Shown here: piece by piece, positions 8,029-17,227 of the stretch
How positions within the stretch are numbered: position 1 is the first letter of the stretch
How the letters are laid out: each line of letters begins with the position of its first letter
Assembly: GCF_026001925.1 (NCBI RefSeq)
Contig: NZ_AP021870.1
Location: forward strand, 1-64,000
Reading direction: 5' to 3'
Length of the DNA: 64,000 nt
From: Vibrio gangliei
GTDB taxonomy: Bacteria; Pseudomonadota; Gammaproteobacteria; Enterobacterales; Vibrionaceae
Made by a program: the position numbers and the translations under genes
Notes under the pieces: model-generated
What the model saw: the letters and a program-made list of their open reading frames with translations, nothing else
Databases searched by the model: none
What the model was told of the DNA's origin: nothing

Positions 8029-8916
8029 ATGTTTGAAACCTCAAAAAACCTGTGCAAATCCGTCATAAAAAAAGACTTGCCTGAGAGACAATGGCAAGAC
8101 GAAGTGTATTTGGCCGAAGCGTGCAAAGAGCGCTTTATTGTAAAATCTGAAATCCCAGAATTGGTGGCTGAAGAAATTTCAATGGCAGGGCTGGGGGATT
8201 TTTCTCAAGGTTATGCTGTGGAGCGAAAAGAGCCTGAAATTCATACTCTTTTGTTTACGTTAGAAGGGGGAGGGCGTTTAACCACGCGCGATTTCATCAC
8301 CGATATTCGACCGAACAGTGTGACAGTATTACCTCAAGGTGTGCCATTTCGCTTTGAATTGGCCGATAACGAATATTGGAAGATGGCTTGGATCTTATTA
8401 CCGCCCAGTGAAAAGTGGTCATCGATTGCCGAGAGTAAACAAAGAGTTGAACCTACCCATTTATGTGAGTCTGTATGGTCACTGCTTAATTTAACCCATC
8501 ATGAAATTCATGGGCGCGCGACGTTTCGGCAATTATTGCTGACGGAACTAGCACGAGGGCTTCTTGGGTCGACAGAAATCGTACCGACCAATACTTCAAT
8601 GCGGGTTCATAGCGTGTTTAATCAGGTGGAAGCTCAGTTGCATTTGCCTTGGACGGTCAAGGAAATCGCACAACGTAGTTTTTTAAGCGAAGAACAGCTA
8701 AACCGAGTCTCAAAGCAACTTTACCAATGTTCACCAAGCCAAAAATTGATTCAGCTACGTATGGAAAAAGCCCTCGATCTTCTTCAACATCGTGATTGGT
8801 CTATCACTATGATCGCTCACCGACTTGGCTATCCTGACCCTTATAATTTCACTCATCGTTTCCGTAAAGTTTATGGGATGTCACCAAGAGAATATCGCCG
8901 CTGCCATTGTGGGTAA
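8029..8916 (+). CDS. AraC family transcriptional regulator
   Basis: 295 residues. The N-terminal two-thirds look like a cupin-type sensor arm (LLFTLEGGGRLTTRDF, PNSVTVLPQGVPFRFEL). The C-terminal 100 residues hold two helix-turn-helix units, one at WTVKEIAQRSFLSEEQLNRV and the second at ITMIAHRLGYPDPYNFTHRFRKVYGMSPREYR, the classic AraC signature. It is transcribed divergently from the MATE pump across 62 bp, so control of that pump and of itself is plausible. The ligand is unknown. Confidence 0.93.
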   Translation: MFETSKNLCKSVIKKDLPERQWQDEVYLAEACKERFIVKSEIPELVAEEISMAGLGDFSQGYAVERKEPEIHTLLFTLEGGGRLTTRDFITDIRPNSVTVLPQGVPFRFELADNEYWKMAWILLPPSEKWSSIAESKQRVEPTHLCESVWSLLNLTHHEIHGRATFRQLLLTELARGLLGSTEIVPTNTSMRVHSVFNQVEAQLHLPWTVKEIAQRSFLSEEQLNRVSKQLYQCSPSQKLIQLRMEKALDLLQHRDWSITMIAHRLGYPDPYNFTHRFRKVYGMSPREYRRCHCG

Positions 8917-9169
8917 AACAGCCTAGCTCTCATTTGTTTATAAAGCCTTCAACATTTTGTTACTTATATCACTATAGCAATAAATACTTAGTGCATAACG
9001 CTCTGTTTTCACTAATCTAATGAGTGAAATACAAAATAAAAACCACTCAAATTGTGTTGTATTGAGTCTTTATCGTAGTGATATTGGCATCTTTTTTCAT
9101 ACATTTGGCCTTCTATTGCTGCGATCTTCCAAAATGCGAAATTAAGACGAGAAATAGAAGGAGCTATTT

Positions 9170-10849
9170 ATGAACGCCCTGATACTAATGGTAGTGGGAC
9201 TCGCTGCCATGTTTACCGGATACCGGTTTTATTCCCTCTATGTAGCCAAACATATATTAAAGCTGTCTGATGACTTCAAAACCCCCGCACATGAGTTTCA
9301 AGATGGGGTCGATTATGTACCGACCAATAAATACGTATTATGGGGACACCACTTTACTTCTGTTGCGGGTGCGGCTCCGATTGTTGGCCCTGCGATTGCG
9401 GTTATTTGGGGTTGGTTGCCTGCGTTTATTTGGGTGGTATTAGGTACGGTTTTCCTTGCCGGTGTACACGATATGGCTGCGATATGGGCCAGTGTGCGAA
9501 ACCGTGGTCAATCCATGGGTGCGGTAGCTGGTGCGGTCGTCGGTAACCGAGCCAAATCTGTGTTGATGATTGTGGTGTTCTTATTGCTTATGATGGTGAA
9601 CACCGCATTCGGTGTGGTCATTGCAGGTTTGATGATTTCTAACCCAACCGCCGTAGTGCCGGTTTGGGGAGCATTAGTCGTCGCTGCGGTGATTGGCCAA
9701 TGTATCTATCGCTATAAAATGTCGTTAGTGTGGGTATCGATTGTTGGCGTAGTGGCTTTATATAGCTTGATCTATATTGGCACGTTAACCCCGATTGTGA
9801 TCCCAGATGGCGCTTTCTTTGGCCTGCCAGCAAAAACGACTTGGATCTTAATTCTGTACGTATATGCCTTTATCGCGTCGATGTTGCCTGTTTGGGTGCT
9901 ATTGCAACCGCGTGATTATATCAACGGTCTACAATTGTTTATTGGCTTGGCCATTTTGTACGCGTCAGTGTTAATGCTGCAGCCTGACATGGTTGCGCCA
10001 ATGCTTAATGATGATGTGCCTGCTGATACGCCTTCTATTATTCCATTACTGTTCGTCACTATTGCTTGTGGTGCGATTTCTGGTTTCCACGGCCTTGTGT
10101 CATCGGGTACCACTTCTAAACAAATCGATAAAGAAAAAGATGTGCGTTTTGTCGGTTATCTTGGTGCGATGGGTGAGGGCATGCTGGCTCTTGCAACGAT
10201 TATTGCGGTATGTGCAGGTTTCGCCTCTTTAGATGCTTGGAAAGAAATCTACCAAAGCTATGGACAAGGTGGTGCGGGCGCTTTTGTTAAAGGTGGCGCT
10301 ACGATTCTTAACCTAGGTGTTGGCATCTCTCCAACCATTTCTCAAACTATTCTTGCGGTAATGGTGGCGTTGTTTGCCGGTACAACCATGGATACGGGTG
10401 TACGTTTACTTCGCTACATTTTCCAAGAGTGGGGCGAAATGTATAACATCCAACCGATGAAAAAGGGCTTTATCGCGACCAGTTTTGCGGTGGCGGCGTG
10501 TCTTCTATTAACTTTCGGACAAGGTTCTGATGGTTCAGGCGGCTTATTGATTTGGCCTTTGTTTGGTACTACGAACCAGCTCATGGCGGGCTTAACCTTA
10601 TTGATCATTTCAGTGATGTTGTTGAAGAAAGGGCGTGCGGTTTATTACACCTTAATACCAATGATCTTCTTATTGTTGATGACCTTGATCGCATTGCTTG
10701 TGAACTTGAAAGCGTTCTACTTGAAAGGCGATTATTTGTTACTTGGTTTGGACGTGGTGATTTTAATCGCGACCATTTTAGTGTGCTTAGAATGCTTTAA
10801 AGCCCTAAAAGAAAACTGGGGCAATAAAGCGGTGAAAGAAGAGTCGTAA
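9170..10849 (+). CDS. cstA: Carbon starvation protein CstA family (pyruvate/peptide transporter)
   Basis: 559 residues with about 15 to 16 hydrophobic segments. Family motifs are clear: TNKYVLWGHHFTSVAGAAPIVGP near residue 55, WGWLPAFIWVVLGTVFLAGVHD, and SGFHGLVSSGTTSKQ in the centre. CstA-type inner-membrane proteins are induced on carbon starvation and take up peptides and pyruvate. It is slightly shorter than the roughly 700-residue E. coli CstA and YjiY, as in the shorter branch of the family. AAGGAG lies 7 nt before ATG. The next gene starts 2 nt after its stop, and an ArsA-like ATPase follows, forming a three-gene operon. The 250 bp upstream hold no CRP site I could defend. Confidence 0.95.
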   Translation: MNALILMVVGLAAMFTGYRFYSLYVAKHILKLSDDFKTPAHEFQDGVDYVPTNKYVLWGHHFTSVAGAAPIVGPAIAVIWGWLPAFIWVVLGTVFLAGVHDMAAIWASVRNRGQSMGAVAGAVVGNRAKSVLMIVVFLLLMMVNTAFGVVIAGLMISNPTAVVPVWGALVVAAVIGQCIYRYKMSLVWVSIVGVVALYSLIYIGTLTPIVIPDGAFFGLPAKTTWILILYVYAFIASMLPVWVLLQPRDYINGLQLFIGLAILYASVLMLQPDMVAPMLNDDVPADTPSIIPLLFVTIACGAISGFHGLVSSGTTSKQIDKEKDVRFVGYLGAMGEGMLALATIIAVCAGFASLDAWKEIYQSYGQGGAGAFVKGGATILNLGVGISPTISQTILAVMVALFAGTTMDTGVRLLRYIFQEWGEMYNIQPMKKGFIATSFAVAACLLLTFGQGSDGSGGLLIWPLFGTTNQLMAGLTLLIISVMLLKKGRAVYYTLIPMIFLLLMTLIALLVNLKAFYLKGDYLLLGLDVVILIATILVCLECFKALKENWGNKAVKEES

Positions 10850-10850
10850 T

Positions 10851-11114
10851 ATGGACTGGAAAGCACGGTTTGAGGCTTTCTCAAAGGGGCTTGATGAGTT
10901 TTATCATGCCCCTTATAGACGAAGTTTAACTCGAGCCTATAAAGACGAAGAAGATTTTTTCATGTTGCTGATTTTTGCTGAAAGCTTAGGGATGGATAAC
11001 CCCGTGAGTTTTTATACCATGGAATTACAACCTTTCTTTTTGGAAGCGTTTCATGAGTGGCATATTCGCATGGGCATGGAAAAATCGCCGATTGATCACT
11101 TTGGATGTTGTTAG
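10851..11114 (+). CDS. Small CC-ending protein of the CstA/ArsA operon (cory-CC-star type)
   Basis: 87 residues, aromatic and acidic, without membrane segment or signal peptide. It ends exactly in Cys-Cys followed by the stop codon (IDHFGCC). I recall this type of small protein, named cory-CC-star in protein-family catalogues for its terminal Cys-Cys, lying between a CstA gene and an ArsA-like ATPase as it does here. The start is 2 nt after the cstA stop and the next gene starts 10 nt after its stop, so it is translationally coupled. Function is unknown; terminal cysteines suggest metal or thiol chemistry, or hand-over to the ATPase, as inference only. Confidence 0.85.
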   Translation: MDWKARFEAFSKGLDEFYHAPYRRSLTRAYKDEEDFFMLLIFAESLGMDNPVSFYTMELQPFFLEAFHEWHIRMGMEKSPIDHFGCC

Positions 11115-11123
11115 AGGTAGTGG

Positions 11124-12101
11124 ATGTTAGAGATACTCTCAACCAAGAAAGTTATCTTTGTTGGAGGAAAGGGTGGGGTAGGAAAAACCACCACTGCAGC
11201 CAGTTTAGCGCATCAGTTAGCCGCGCAAGGTTTGAAAGTGTTAGTGATTTCTACCGACCCTGCACATAGCCTCGGAGATGCATTAGGGAGAAAGCTCTGT
11301 GGTGATATTCATTTAGTTGCGCCTAATTTGTCGGCTCTGGAACTTGATATTGAAGCCATCAGTGAAAAGCACTTTAACAATATTGCTCACCAGGTTGCGC
11401 ATTATACTAAGCCTGATATGCGTCCAAGGATGCAGCAACAGTTAGAACTCGCGAAAGATGCCCCAGGCGGACAAGAAGCCGCATTGCTGGAAACCATGTG
11501 TGATTATTTGATGCGTTTTGAAGAGATGGGCTTTGATCGTTTGATCTTCGATACTGCGCCAACGGGGCACACATTGCGCTTGCTGGTTTTGCCTGAAATG
11601 ATGTCGGCGTGGACCGATGGCTTGATTGCTCAGCAAAAGAAACAGCAAAAACACAAAGAAGCGGCACAAAGTTTTTGGCAGCGCGCTGAAAACCAAACGG
11701 CAAATCCATTTAATCAAGATAAACAAGCGCCTTGGCAGCAAGCGTTACGATTATTAGAAAAGCGTAAACACTTGTTCAAACACGCTCGAGATCGTATTCA
11801 CGATGTGGATTTTACGGCTATTGTTTTGGTTATGATCCCTGAAAAACTGCCCTTGTACGAAACGGTCAGAACGCTTGAGCAATTTGAAAAAGTGAATCTG
11901 AATTGCGCAGGGGTGGTGGTCAATCAAGTCATTGATGAGCAATTGTGTGAACATCCATTTTGGTTGCAGCGCTATCAATTACAGCAAGAAGTGCTGGTGG
12001 AGGTCGAGCGCGATATTAATGTGCCAAAACATCATATTTATCTACAATCAGAACAGATTGTCGGTGAAGAAAAACTGCAGAAGTTTTTGGCGTTAGCTTA
12101 A
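11124..12101 (+). CDS. ArsA family (GET3/TRC40-like) ATPase
   Basis: 325 residues, one ATPase domain, about half the size of plasmid ArsA. The deviant Walker A motif GGKGGVGKTT is at residues 14-23, switch I has STDPAHSLGDALG (near residue 45) and switch II has FDTAPTGHTLRLL (near residue 145). This class uses ATP-driven dimer closure to release or insert cargo: arsenite pump energising in ArsA, tail-anchored proteins in Get3. No arsB, arsC or arsR lies nearby, so arsenic resistance is unlikely. Coupling to cstA and the CC-ending protein suggests a role in assembly or regulation of the CstA transporter. AGAGG is 7 nt upstream of ATG. Confidence 0.9.
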   Translation: MLEILSTKKVIFVGGKGGVGKTTTAASLAHQLAAQGLKVLVISTDPAHSLGDALGRKLCGDIHLVAPNLSALELDIEAISEKHFNNIAHQVAHYTKPDMRPRMQQQLELAKDAPGGQEAALLETMCDYLMRFEEMGFDRLIFDTAPTGHTLRLLVLPEMMSAWTDGLIAQQKKQQKHKEAAQSFWQRAENQTANPFNQDKQAPWQQALRLLEKRKHLFKHARDRIHDVDFTAIVLVMIPEKLPLYETVRTLEQFEKVNLNCAGVVVNQVIDEQLCEHPFWLQRYQLQQEVLVEVERDINVPKHHIYLQSEQIVGEEKLQKFLALA

Positions 12102-12154
12102 TGTTTACAGAGCAATGTAAACTTACTCATTAAATACTGATTTATGCATAAAAC

Positions 12155-12178
12155 AAAAGCGCCACATTCGGCGCTTTT
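12155..12178. terminator. Bidirectional terminator between ArsA-like gene and menB
   Basis: A perfect 9-bp stem (AAAAGCGCC at 12155-12163, GGCGCTTTT at 12170-12178) with a 6-nt loop. A-run and T-run flanks allow it to serve both converging transcripts. Confidence 0.85.
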
Positions 12179-12193
12179 GTTATTATTTTTTAT

Positions 12194-12235
12194 CTAGAAA
12201 CTAGAAACTAGAAACTAGAAACTAGAAACTAGAAA
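12194..12235. repeat. Six perfect tandem copies of CTAGAAA
   Basis: A 42-bp heptanucleotide microsatellite, six exact copies, ends at the base before the menB stop codon complement. It lies outside both flanking coding regions, in the 3' untranslated side of menB, so copy changes would not shift a reading frame. Confidence 0.95.
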
Positions 12236-13141
12236 TTAATAGTGATACGGGAACTTAGAGAAATCTTTAGGGCGTTTTTCCAAGAAAGAATCTCGACCTT
12301 CTTTGGCCTCATCGGTGCCGTATGCAAGGCGTGTTGCTTCGCCAGCAAAGATTTGTTGCCCAACCATGCCATCGTCCGTTAAGTTCAAACCAAACTTCAT
12401 CATGCGTAGTGCGGTTGGTGATTTCTGACAAATGATTTTGCCCCATTCTAAAGCTTCTTTTTCTAGCTCAGCGTGTGGTACGACTTTATTGACCATACCC
12501 ATTTCAAACGCATCTTGGGCGCTGTAATCTAACCCTAAGAAGAAAATTTCGCGGGCTTTCTTTTGACCGACCATTTTAGCAAGATAAGCGGAGCCGTAGC
12601 CTGAATCAAAGCTCGCTACGTCGAGATCGGTTTGTTTAAATACGGCGTGCTCTTTTGACGCGAGAGTTAAATCACAAACCACATGCAGTGAATGGCCGCC
12701 ACCTGCAGCCCAACCTGGTACGACAGCAATCACGGCTTTGGGCATAAAGCGGATCAGACGTTGTACTTCTAAAATATGCAAGCGGCCAAGTTTGGCAGGG
12801 TCGATTTGATCTTGAGGCATACCTTCATACTTATAGCCATCTTTACCACGAATACGTTGATCGCCACCTGAGCAAAATGCCCAGCCACCATCGCGTGCAC
12901 TTGGGCCATTACCTGTAATCAACACGCAGCCCACATCGCTCCACATACGTGCGTGTTCTAATGCGCAATACAATTCATCTACGGTTTTAGGGCGAAATGC
13001 ATTGCGACATTCAGGGCGGTTGAAGGCAATACGAACCACACCAGCATCGACAGCGCGGTGGTAAGTAATGTCTTCGAAATTGAAACCTTCAACTTCTTGC
13101 CAATCTTCAGGATGAAAAATATCGGATACCTTGTTAGTCAT
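12236..13141 (-). CDS. menB: 1,4-dihydroxy-2-naphthoyl-CoA synthase
   Basis: 301 residues, a crotonase-fold enzyme that closes the second ring of menaquinone (o-succinylbenzoyl-CoA to DHNA-CoA). The oxyanion-hole and bicarbonate-type MenB markers are visible: FCSGGDQRIRG, VPGWAAGGGHSLHVVCD, DVASFDSGYGSAYLA and the C-terminal FLEKRPKDFSKFPYHY. I chose the ATG at 13141 because AAAGG lies 9 nt upstream; an in-frame GTG two codons earlier would leave only 3 nt. No other men gene lies near; an MFS exporter precedes it by 33 bp on the same strand. It may be a second menB copy or a displaced one. Confidence 0.95.
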   Translation of the reverse strand: MTNKVSDIFHPEDWQEVEGFNFEDITYHRAVDAGVVRIAFNRPECRNAFRPKTVDELYCALEHARMWSDVGCVLITGNGPSARDGGWAFCSGGDQRIRGKDGYKYEGMPQDQIDPAKLGRLHILEVQRLIRFMPKAVIAVVPGWAAGGGHSLHVVCDLTLASKEHAVFKQTDLDVASFDSGYGSAYLAKMVGQKKAREIFFLGLDYSAQDAFEMGMVNKVVPHAELEKEALEWGKIICQKSPTALRMMKFGLNLTDDGMVGQQIFAGEATRLAYGTDEAKEGRDSFLEKRPKDFSKFPYHY

Positions 13142-13173
13142 GATCACGGACCTTTATTTTGAATTTATTCGTA

Positions 13174-14571
13174 TTAATCGTGTTTGATTTCTGTCGCTAA
13201 CGTTTGTTTTTTTAGCGCAATCAGAGTTATAAACATAGCGACTAGCGCCATGATTGCCATTAATAAATAGATCGAGCTAAAACCAGAAGCCAATACGGCA
13301 TGGCTGTAATTGGCCAAACTGGCTTGCGGTTCGACACCTTGCTTACTTAGGCTAAATTGGAACACGCTTGAACAGGCTGCCACCCCAACGGCACCGCCCA
13401 GTTCTCGTCCAAAGTTAAACAGCGACATGCCGATGCCTCTGTCTTTAGCTGGTAGGACGTTTTGAACCATGACCCCTACAGAAGGCAAAGTGAAGCCAAT
13501 CCCTAGCCCGGCTAAACCTAGTGAAATCGCTGGGTAGACGTGCTGCTGAATAAGCGCAAAGCTTAATGCGGCTAATAAGAAGCCAAAAATAGCATAGCGT
13601 TTGGTTTCACCTGATTTATTGACCAATTTACCACCACAGTAAGCCCCAGCGGTGACACTGAACATAAAGATCACCATGATTTCGCCGCTTGTAGAGGCTG
13701 AGAAGCCCATTTGCCACTGCATTTGCATCGGTAAATAGACCAAGATGGCAAACATTAACAGCTGAGAGCATAAGATGAGTAATATACACACTAGGTAGTT
13801 GGGCAATTTAGCCAGCCTAGCTGGTAGCATAGGATCAGACACTCGACGCTCGACCAAAATCAGCAATAGAATAGAAGCAATAAATGCGCCTCCCGTCCAT
13901 AAACTTGGTAACTCCGCTTCAGGGGAAAGCAGTAAAAGCAGGCTGGTGGAGCTGAGCATCAATAGCATGGCGCCAAACCAATCAAATTTTGAATCGCGCT
14001 TTTTATTCAAATGAGATAAGTTTTTTCGGATTAAAAATACGGCCAATAGGCCTAATGGAATGTTGATCCAAAACACCCAGCGCCAAGATAAGTGTTCTGC
14101 AAAGTACCCACCCAATAAGGGACCCGCAATGCTCGAAACGGCGTATACCATGGAAATAAAACCTTGGTATTTCCCGACCTCTCGCGCAGGAATACAATCG
14201 GCAATCACGGTAAAGGCCAGAGCAATTAAGCCGCCGCCGCCAATACCCTGCACAATTCGCGCAATAATTAAGGTAGAGAGATCTTGCGCAAAACCACAAG
14301 CCGCTGATCCCAGTACAAATAATGAGATACCGATGTAGAGCATTTTGACTCGGCCAAGAATATCACTGAGTTTTCCATAAACTGGTAATACCGCGGTGGC
14401 AGCAAGTAGGTAAGCGGTGACGACCCAAGTAAGCGCATTTCCAGCGTTTAGTGCATTACCAATAATAGGAAGCGGAGTCGTCACGATGCTTTTTTCTAAT
14501 GAGCCCAATGCGATAACTAGCGCGACACTCAAGAATATTTTCTGCGGGGAGACGGTCGTTTTCTCTGTCAC
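13174..14571 (-). CDS. MFS transporter, DHA2-like drug/metabolite exporter
   Basis: 465 residues, starting with GTG (GAGGA 7 nt upstream). About fourteen hydrophobic segments are consistent with the DHA2 branch. Motif A-like YGKLSDILGRVKML lies between TM2 and TM3, RIVQGIGGGGLIALAF resembles motif B, and motif C-like ISMVYAVSSIAGPLLGGYFAEH follows, the last being an antiporter signature. It should export a hydrophobic compound in exchange for protons. It lies directly upstream of menB on the same strand with 32 bp between them, so the two may be co-transcribed, but I see no biochemical reason that joins them. Confidence 0.92.
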   Translation of the reverse strand: MTEKTTVSPQKIFLSVALVIALGSLEKSIVTTPLPIIGNALNAGNALTWVVTAYLLAATAVLPVYGKLSDILGRVKMLYIGISLFVLGSAACGFAQDLSTLIIARIVQGIGGGGLIALAFTVIADCIPAREVGKYQGFISMVYAVSSIAGPLLGGYFAEHLSWRWVFWINIPLGLLAVFLIRKNLSHLNKKRDSKFDWFGAMLLMLSSTSLLLLLSPEAELPSLWTGGAFIASILLLILVERRVSDPMLPARLAKLPNYLVCILLILCSQLLMFAILVYLPMQMQWQMGFSASTSGEIMVIFMFSVTAGAYCGGKLVNKSGETKRYAIFGFLLAALSFALIQQHVYPAISLGLAGLGIGFTLPSVGVMVQNVLPAKDRGIGMSLFNFGRELGGAVGVAACSSVFQFSLSKQGVEPQASLANYSHAVLASGFSSIYLLMAIMALVAMFITLIALKKQTLATEIKHD

Positions 14572-14640
14572 AACTTTTCCTCAAATATCAAAATAATAAA
14601 GGCTAACTCTGTATGAAGTTAGCCAATAAATGTGCTGCAA

Positions 14641-15864
14641 TTAGCCGATAAAAGATAGGTAACCTTGGATAATAATTAGGTTCACAATATCAATGAAAAA
14701 TGCACCGACAATTGGGACCACCATAAAGGCTTGTGGAGATGGGCCGTAGTGAGTCACTAATGATCCCATATTCATCACCGCAGTTGGCGTAGCGCCTAAA
14801 CCAAAGCCACAATGACCCCCTGTAATTACCGCTGCATCATAATTAGAGCCCATCACTCGGAAAGTAATGTTATAGGCAAAGAGGCCAAGAATTATTGTTT
14901 GAACACAAAGAATGATCAGTAAAGGAATGGCTAATGAGAAAATTTCCCATAGTTGCAGACTCATGAGCGCCATCGCTAAAAATAACGACAAAGACACTGT
15001 ACCTAAAATATCAACAGTATCGGTGTTGAGTTTATATTTCCCCGACACCTCAAACACATTGGTGATGATCACTCCTAAGAACAAAGCATAAACAAAGTCA
15101 GGAATTTTCAGCCAACTGATATTTAAAGTGCTAAACCATTGTTCGATATAAATGGCACCCACGACACACACCAGCATAGTAAACAAGGTTTCAATCACTC
15201 GATAAGCAGAGACTTTGTCTTCTTCACGATCATTGTAAGTGACAACATCAGGGAAGCTATCATGGTGCTTATCTCCTGCGCCATATTCCGAAATTAAGTT
15301 GTGTTTTTGAATGCGACGTTGCGCCACAGGGCCACCAATAATACCGCCAACGATCAAACCAAAGGTTGCTGCCGCCATGGCAAATTCTAACGTATTCAGC
15401 CCATACGTGTTTTGGAACGTGCTGGCCCACGCGGCACCTGTTCCGTGTCCGCCAGACAAGGTAATTGAGCCTGCCACTAAGCCGAGTAAAGGATTAAGAC
15501 CTAATATTTCAGCCAGGCCGACACCCACGGCGTTCTGTATGATGATGTACACAGAAGCAACCCCTAAGAATATAAAGACCTTTTTACCGCCTTTCAGTAA
15601 TTGGGTGTAACTTGCTGATAAGCCAACGGTGGTAAAAAAGAGTAACATCAAGGTGTGTTCAAGCGGCAAATCAAACTCAAAAGTGATGTGATTATAATGC
15701 AAAATGGTACTGATAACAGCGACCACTAACCCGCCGACAATGGGTTCTGGCACTTTGTATTTGGATAAGAATGGCACTTTGCTATTGATAAAGTGGCCGA
15801 GTAGGAGCACGAAAATCGCGAGTAAAAAAGACTCGATAGAATCCACAGGATAAACGGTATTCAT
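14641..15864 (-). CDS. gltS: Sodium/glutamate symporter
   Basis: 407 residues with two inverted five-helix halves. Each half contains a glycine-rich pore loop, SGGHGTGAAWAS near residue 140 and TGGHCGFGLGATPTAVMN near residue 350, the hallmark of the GltS family. GltS imports L-glutamate with Na+ through the inner membrane. I chose the ATG at 15864 (GAGG 7 nt upstream) over the one four codons earlier. It stands alone. Confidence 0.93.
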   Translation of the reverse strand: MNTVYPVDSIESFLLAIFVLLLGHFINSKVPFLSKYKVPEPIVGGLVVAVISTILHYNHITFEFDLPLEHTLMLLFFTTVGLSASYTQLLKGGKKVFIFLGVASVYIIIQNAVGVGLAEILGLNPLLGLVAGSITLSGGHGTGAAWASTFQNTYGLNTLEFAMAAATFGLIVGGIIGGPVAQRRIQKHNLISEYGAGDKHHDSFPDVVTYNDREEDKVSAYRVIETLFTMLVCVVGAIYIEQWFSTLNISWLKIPDFVYALFLGVIITNVFEVSGKYKLNTDTVDILGTVSLSLFLAMALMSLQLWEIFSLAIPLLIILCVQTIILGLFAYNITFRVMGSNYDAAVITGGHCGFGLGATPTAVMNMGSLVTHYGPSPQAFMVVPIVGAFFIDIVNLIIIQGYLSFIG

Positions 15865-16213
15865 ATACTGCCTCAAAAATTAGAACGGGAGTGAAAATAG
15901 ACCTTGTTATTGAGCATAGCTAAAAAATACGTACCAATTGCTGCATTTATTAGTTGCGCCATATATTTAGTTGCACCAAGACTTCGCCTTGTTGAGTCTG
16001 ATCATCCGTTGAAACTGAGGCATTACCTCGGCTGACTTGTGAAGCGATGGGGCATTTTGCTAAAGGTGTTGGTCTAGTATGTAGACATAATTTGATATTG
16101 ATTGAATTATTGACAAGAAATTTTCAATTTTATGACGACTTGTTAAGTCTACCATTTAGTATTTCATATAATCATGTCATTTTTATTCATTCGTTAAATT
16201 ATTGGAGATTGTT
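15865..16213. other. Intergenic stretch upstream of gltS
   Basis: These 349 bp separate the divergent gltS and the small Cys-rich gene. The sequence is AT-rich and should contain the promoters for both. A plus-strand reading frame beginning at 16047 has no plausible ribosome site and overlaps the following gene out of frame. I see no clear operator or terminator. Confidence 0.5.
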
Positions 16214-16438
16214 ATGCCTGTTCTATTCTGTCAATCATGCTGCCGCGATACACAACATAAAGCGGTGTTACGCAAACGTGCGGAAGATGATGTGTCACTA
16301 AAGAACAAATTCCAGAAATTCAACGAGTTGATGAACCAACTTTTTAGCGGCGTACATTACCACAAAATGGACCGTGTGTGTTTATGTCGTGATTGCAACC
16401 ATCAAACTGCGGTGTTTTCTCAAGAATCCGCTCATTAA
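16214..16438 (+). CDS. Small cysteine-rich, zinc-ribbon-like protein
   Basis: 74 residues with two cysteine clusters: FCQSCCRD near the N-terminus and CLCRDCNHQ near residue 55. Two CxxC-type pairs about 45 residues apart suggest a zinc ribbon. The middle is basic and helical (LRKRAEDD, then FQKFNELMNQLF). The ATG at 16214 has GGAG 7 nt upstream; the alternative four codons earlier has none. I do not recognise a named family. Zinc binding is inferred from spacing. Confidence 0.75.
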   Translation: MPVLFCQSCCRDTQHKAVLRKRAEDDVSLKNKFQKFNELMNQLFSGVHYHKMDRVCLCRDCNHQTAVFSQESAH

Positions 16439-16568
16439 TTCGGCAAGGTGAGTATAAATATCGTGCTGGTCAATGGTGAAAAGCGTCTTTTCATTTTCTA
16501 ATACTTACCCCGAATGTAAAACTCAAGTACAGTAAGTCATTCATATGCTCAATCCAATGGAGTACACA

Positions 16569-17192
16569 ATGACTCGTTACTATGATCATGCTTTAACGCT
16601 TTGGCAGTATTTACAACTTAATCAACCTTTGCAAAAAACGGATGCTTTGTTGCTGTTAGGCAGTTCCGATCTACGAGTCGGTGAGCGTGCTGCTGAACTG
16701 TATCATCAAGGGATTGCGCCTCTAATTATTCTTTCCGGTGGCAGCGGCCGAATGACCGATGGTCTTTTTGAGCAAACTGAAGCGGAAACGTTCGCCAAAG
16801 TCGTCATGGATGCGGGAGTGCCTCGTGATGCGATTTTGCTTGAAAATAAATCGACCAATACCGGTGAAAACTTTCGTTTTACTCAGCAACTCCTTAATGA
16901 GAAATCCATTCAAATCAGTAGCGTTACTTTAGTGCAAAAGCCCTATATGGAACGTCGTGCTTTAGCAACATGTGAGCAGGCGCAAGTCACTTCTCCTCAA
17001 TTGGATTTCCTAGATTATTGCAGTGCGCTTCATCCATCGTCAGAGGTGATTAATTTGATGGTGGGAGAAATTCCTCGTTTGCAGCATTACCCAACGCAAG
17101 GCTTTTTTGCCGCTCAAAACATTCCTCAATCCGTTGAAGAGGCTTATATGGCCTTACATCGTATCGGTTATGATGAGCATGCCTCAATTTAA
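16569..17192 (+). CDS. YdcF/DUF218 family protein
   Basis: 207 residues, single DUF218 domain. The diagnostic core is present: ALLLLGSSDLRVGERAAELYHQG, then LIILSGGSGRMTDGLF, EAETFAKVVMDAGVP and the ENKSTNTGENFRF motif, with KPYMERRA further on. YdcF-type proteins have a Rossmann-like fold and E. coli YdcF binds S-adenosylmethionine; ElyC/SanA relatives affect envelope synthesis. There is no membrane segment here, so it is the cytosolic type. The ATG at 16569 has GGAG 7 nt upstream; two earlier in-frame ATGs lack this. A murein-dipeptide epimerase gene starts 36 nt downstream on the same strand. Confidence 0.88.
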   Translation: MTRYYDHALTLWQYLQLNQPLQKTDALLLLGSSDLRVGERAAELYHQGIAPLIILSGGSGRMTDGLFEQTEAETFAKVVMDAGVPRDAILLENKSTNTGENFRFTQQLLNEKSIQISSVTLVQKPYMERRALATCEQAQVTSPQLDFLDYCSALHPSSEVINLMVGEIPRLQHYPTQGFFAAQNIPQSVEEAYMALHRIGYDEHASI

Positions 17193-17227
17193 CCACGAAA
17201 GATCAACAAGCCTTAAGGATGTATAAC

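Noticed and set aside
8917..9169. CRP site upstream of cstA
   Set aside because: Only weak half-sites; no TGTGA-N6-TCACA match.
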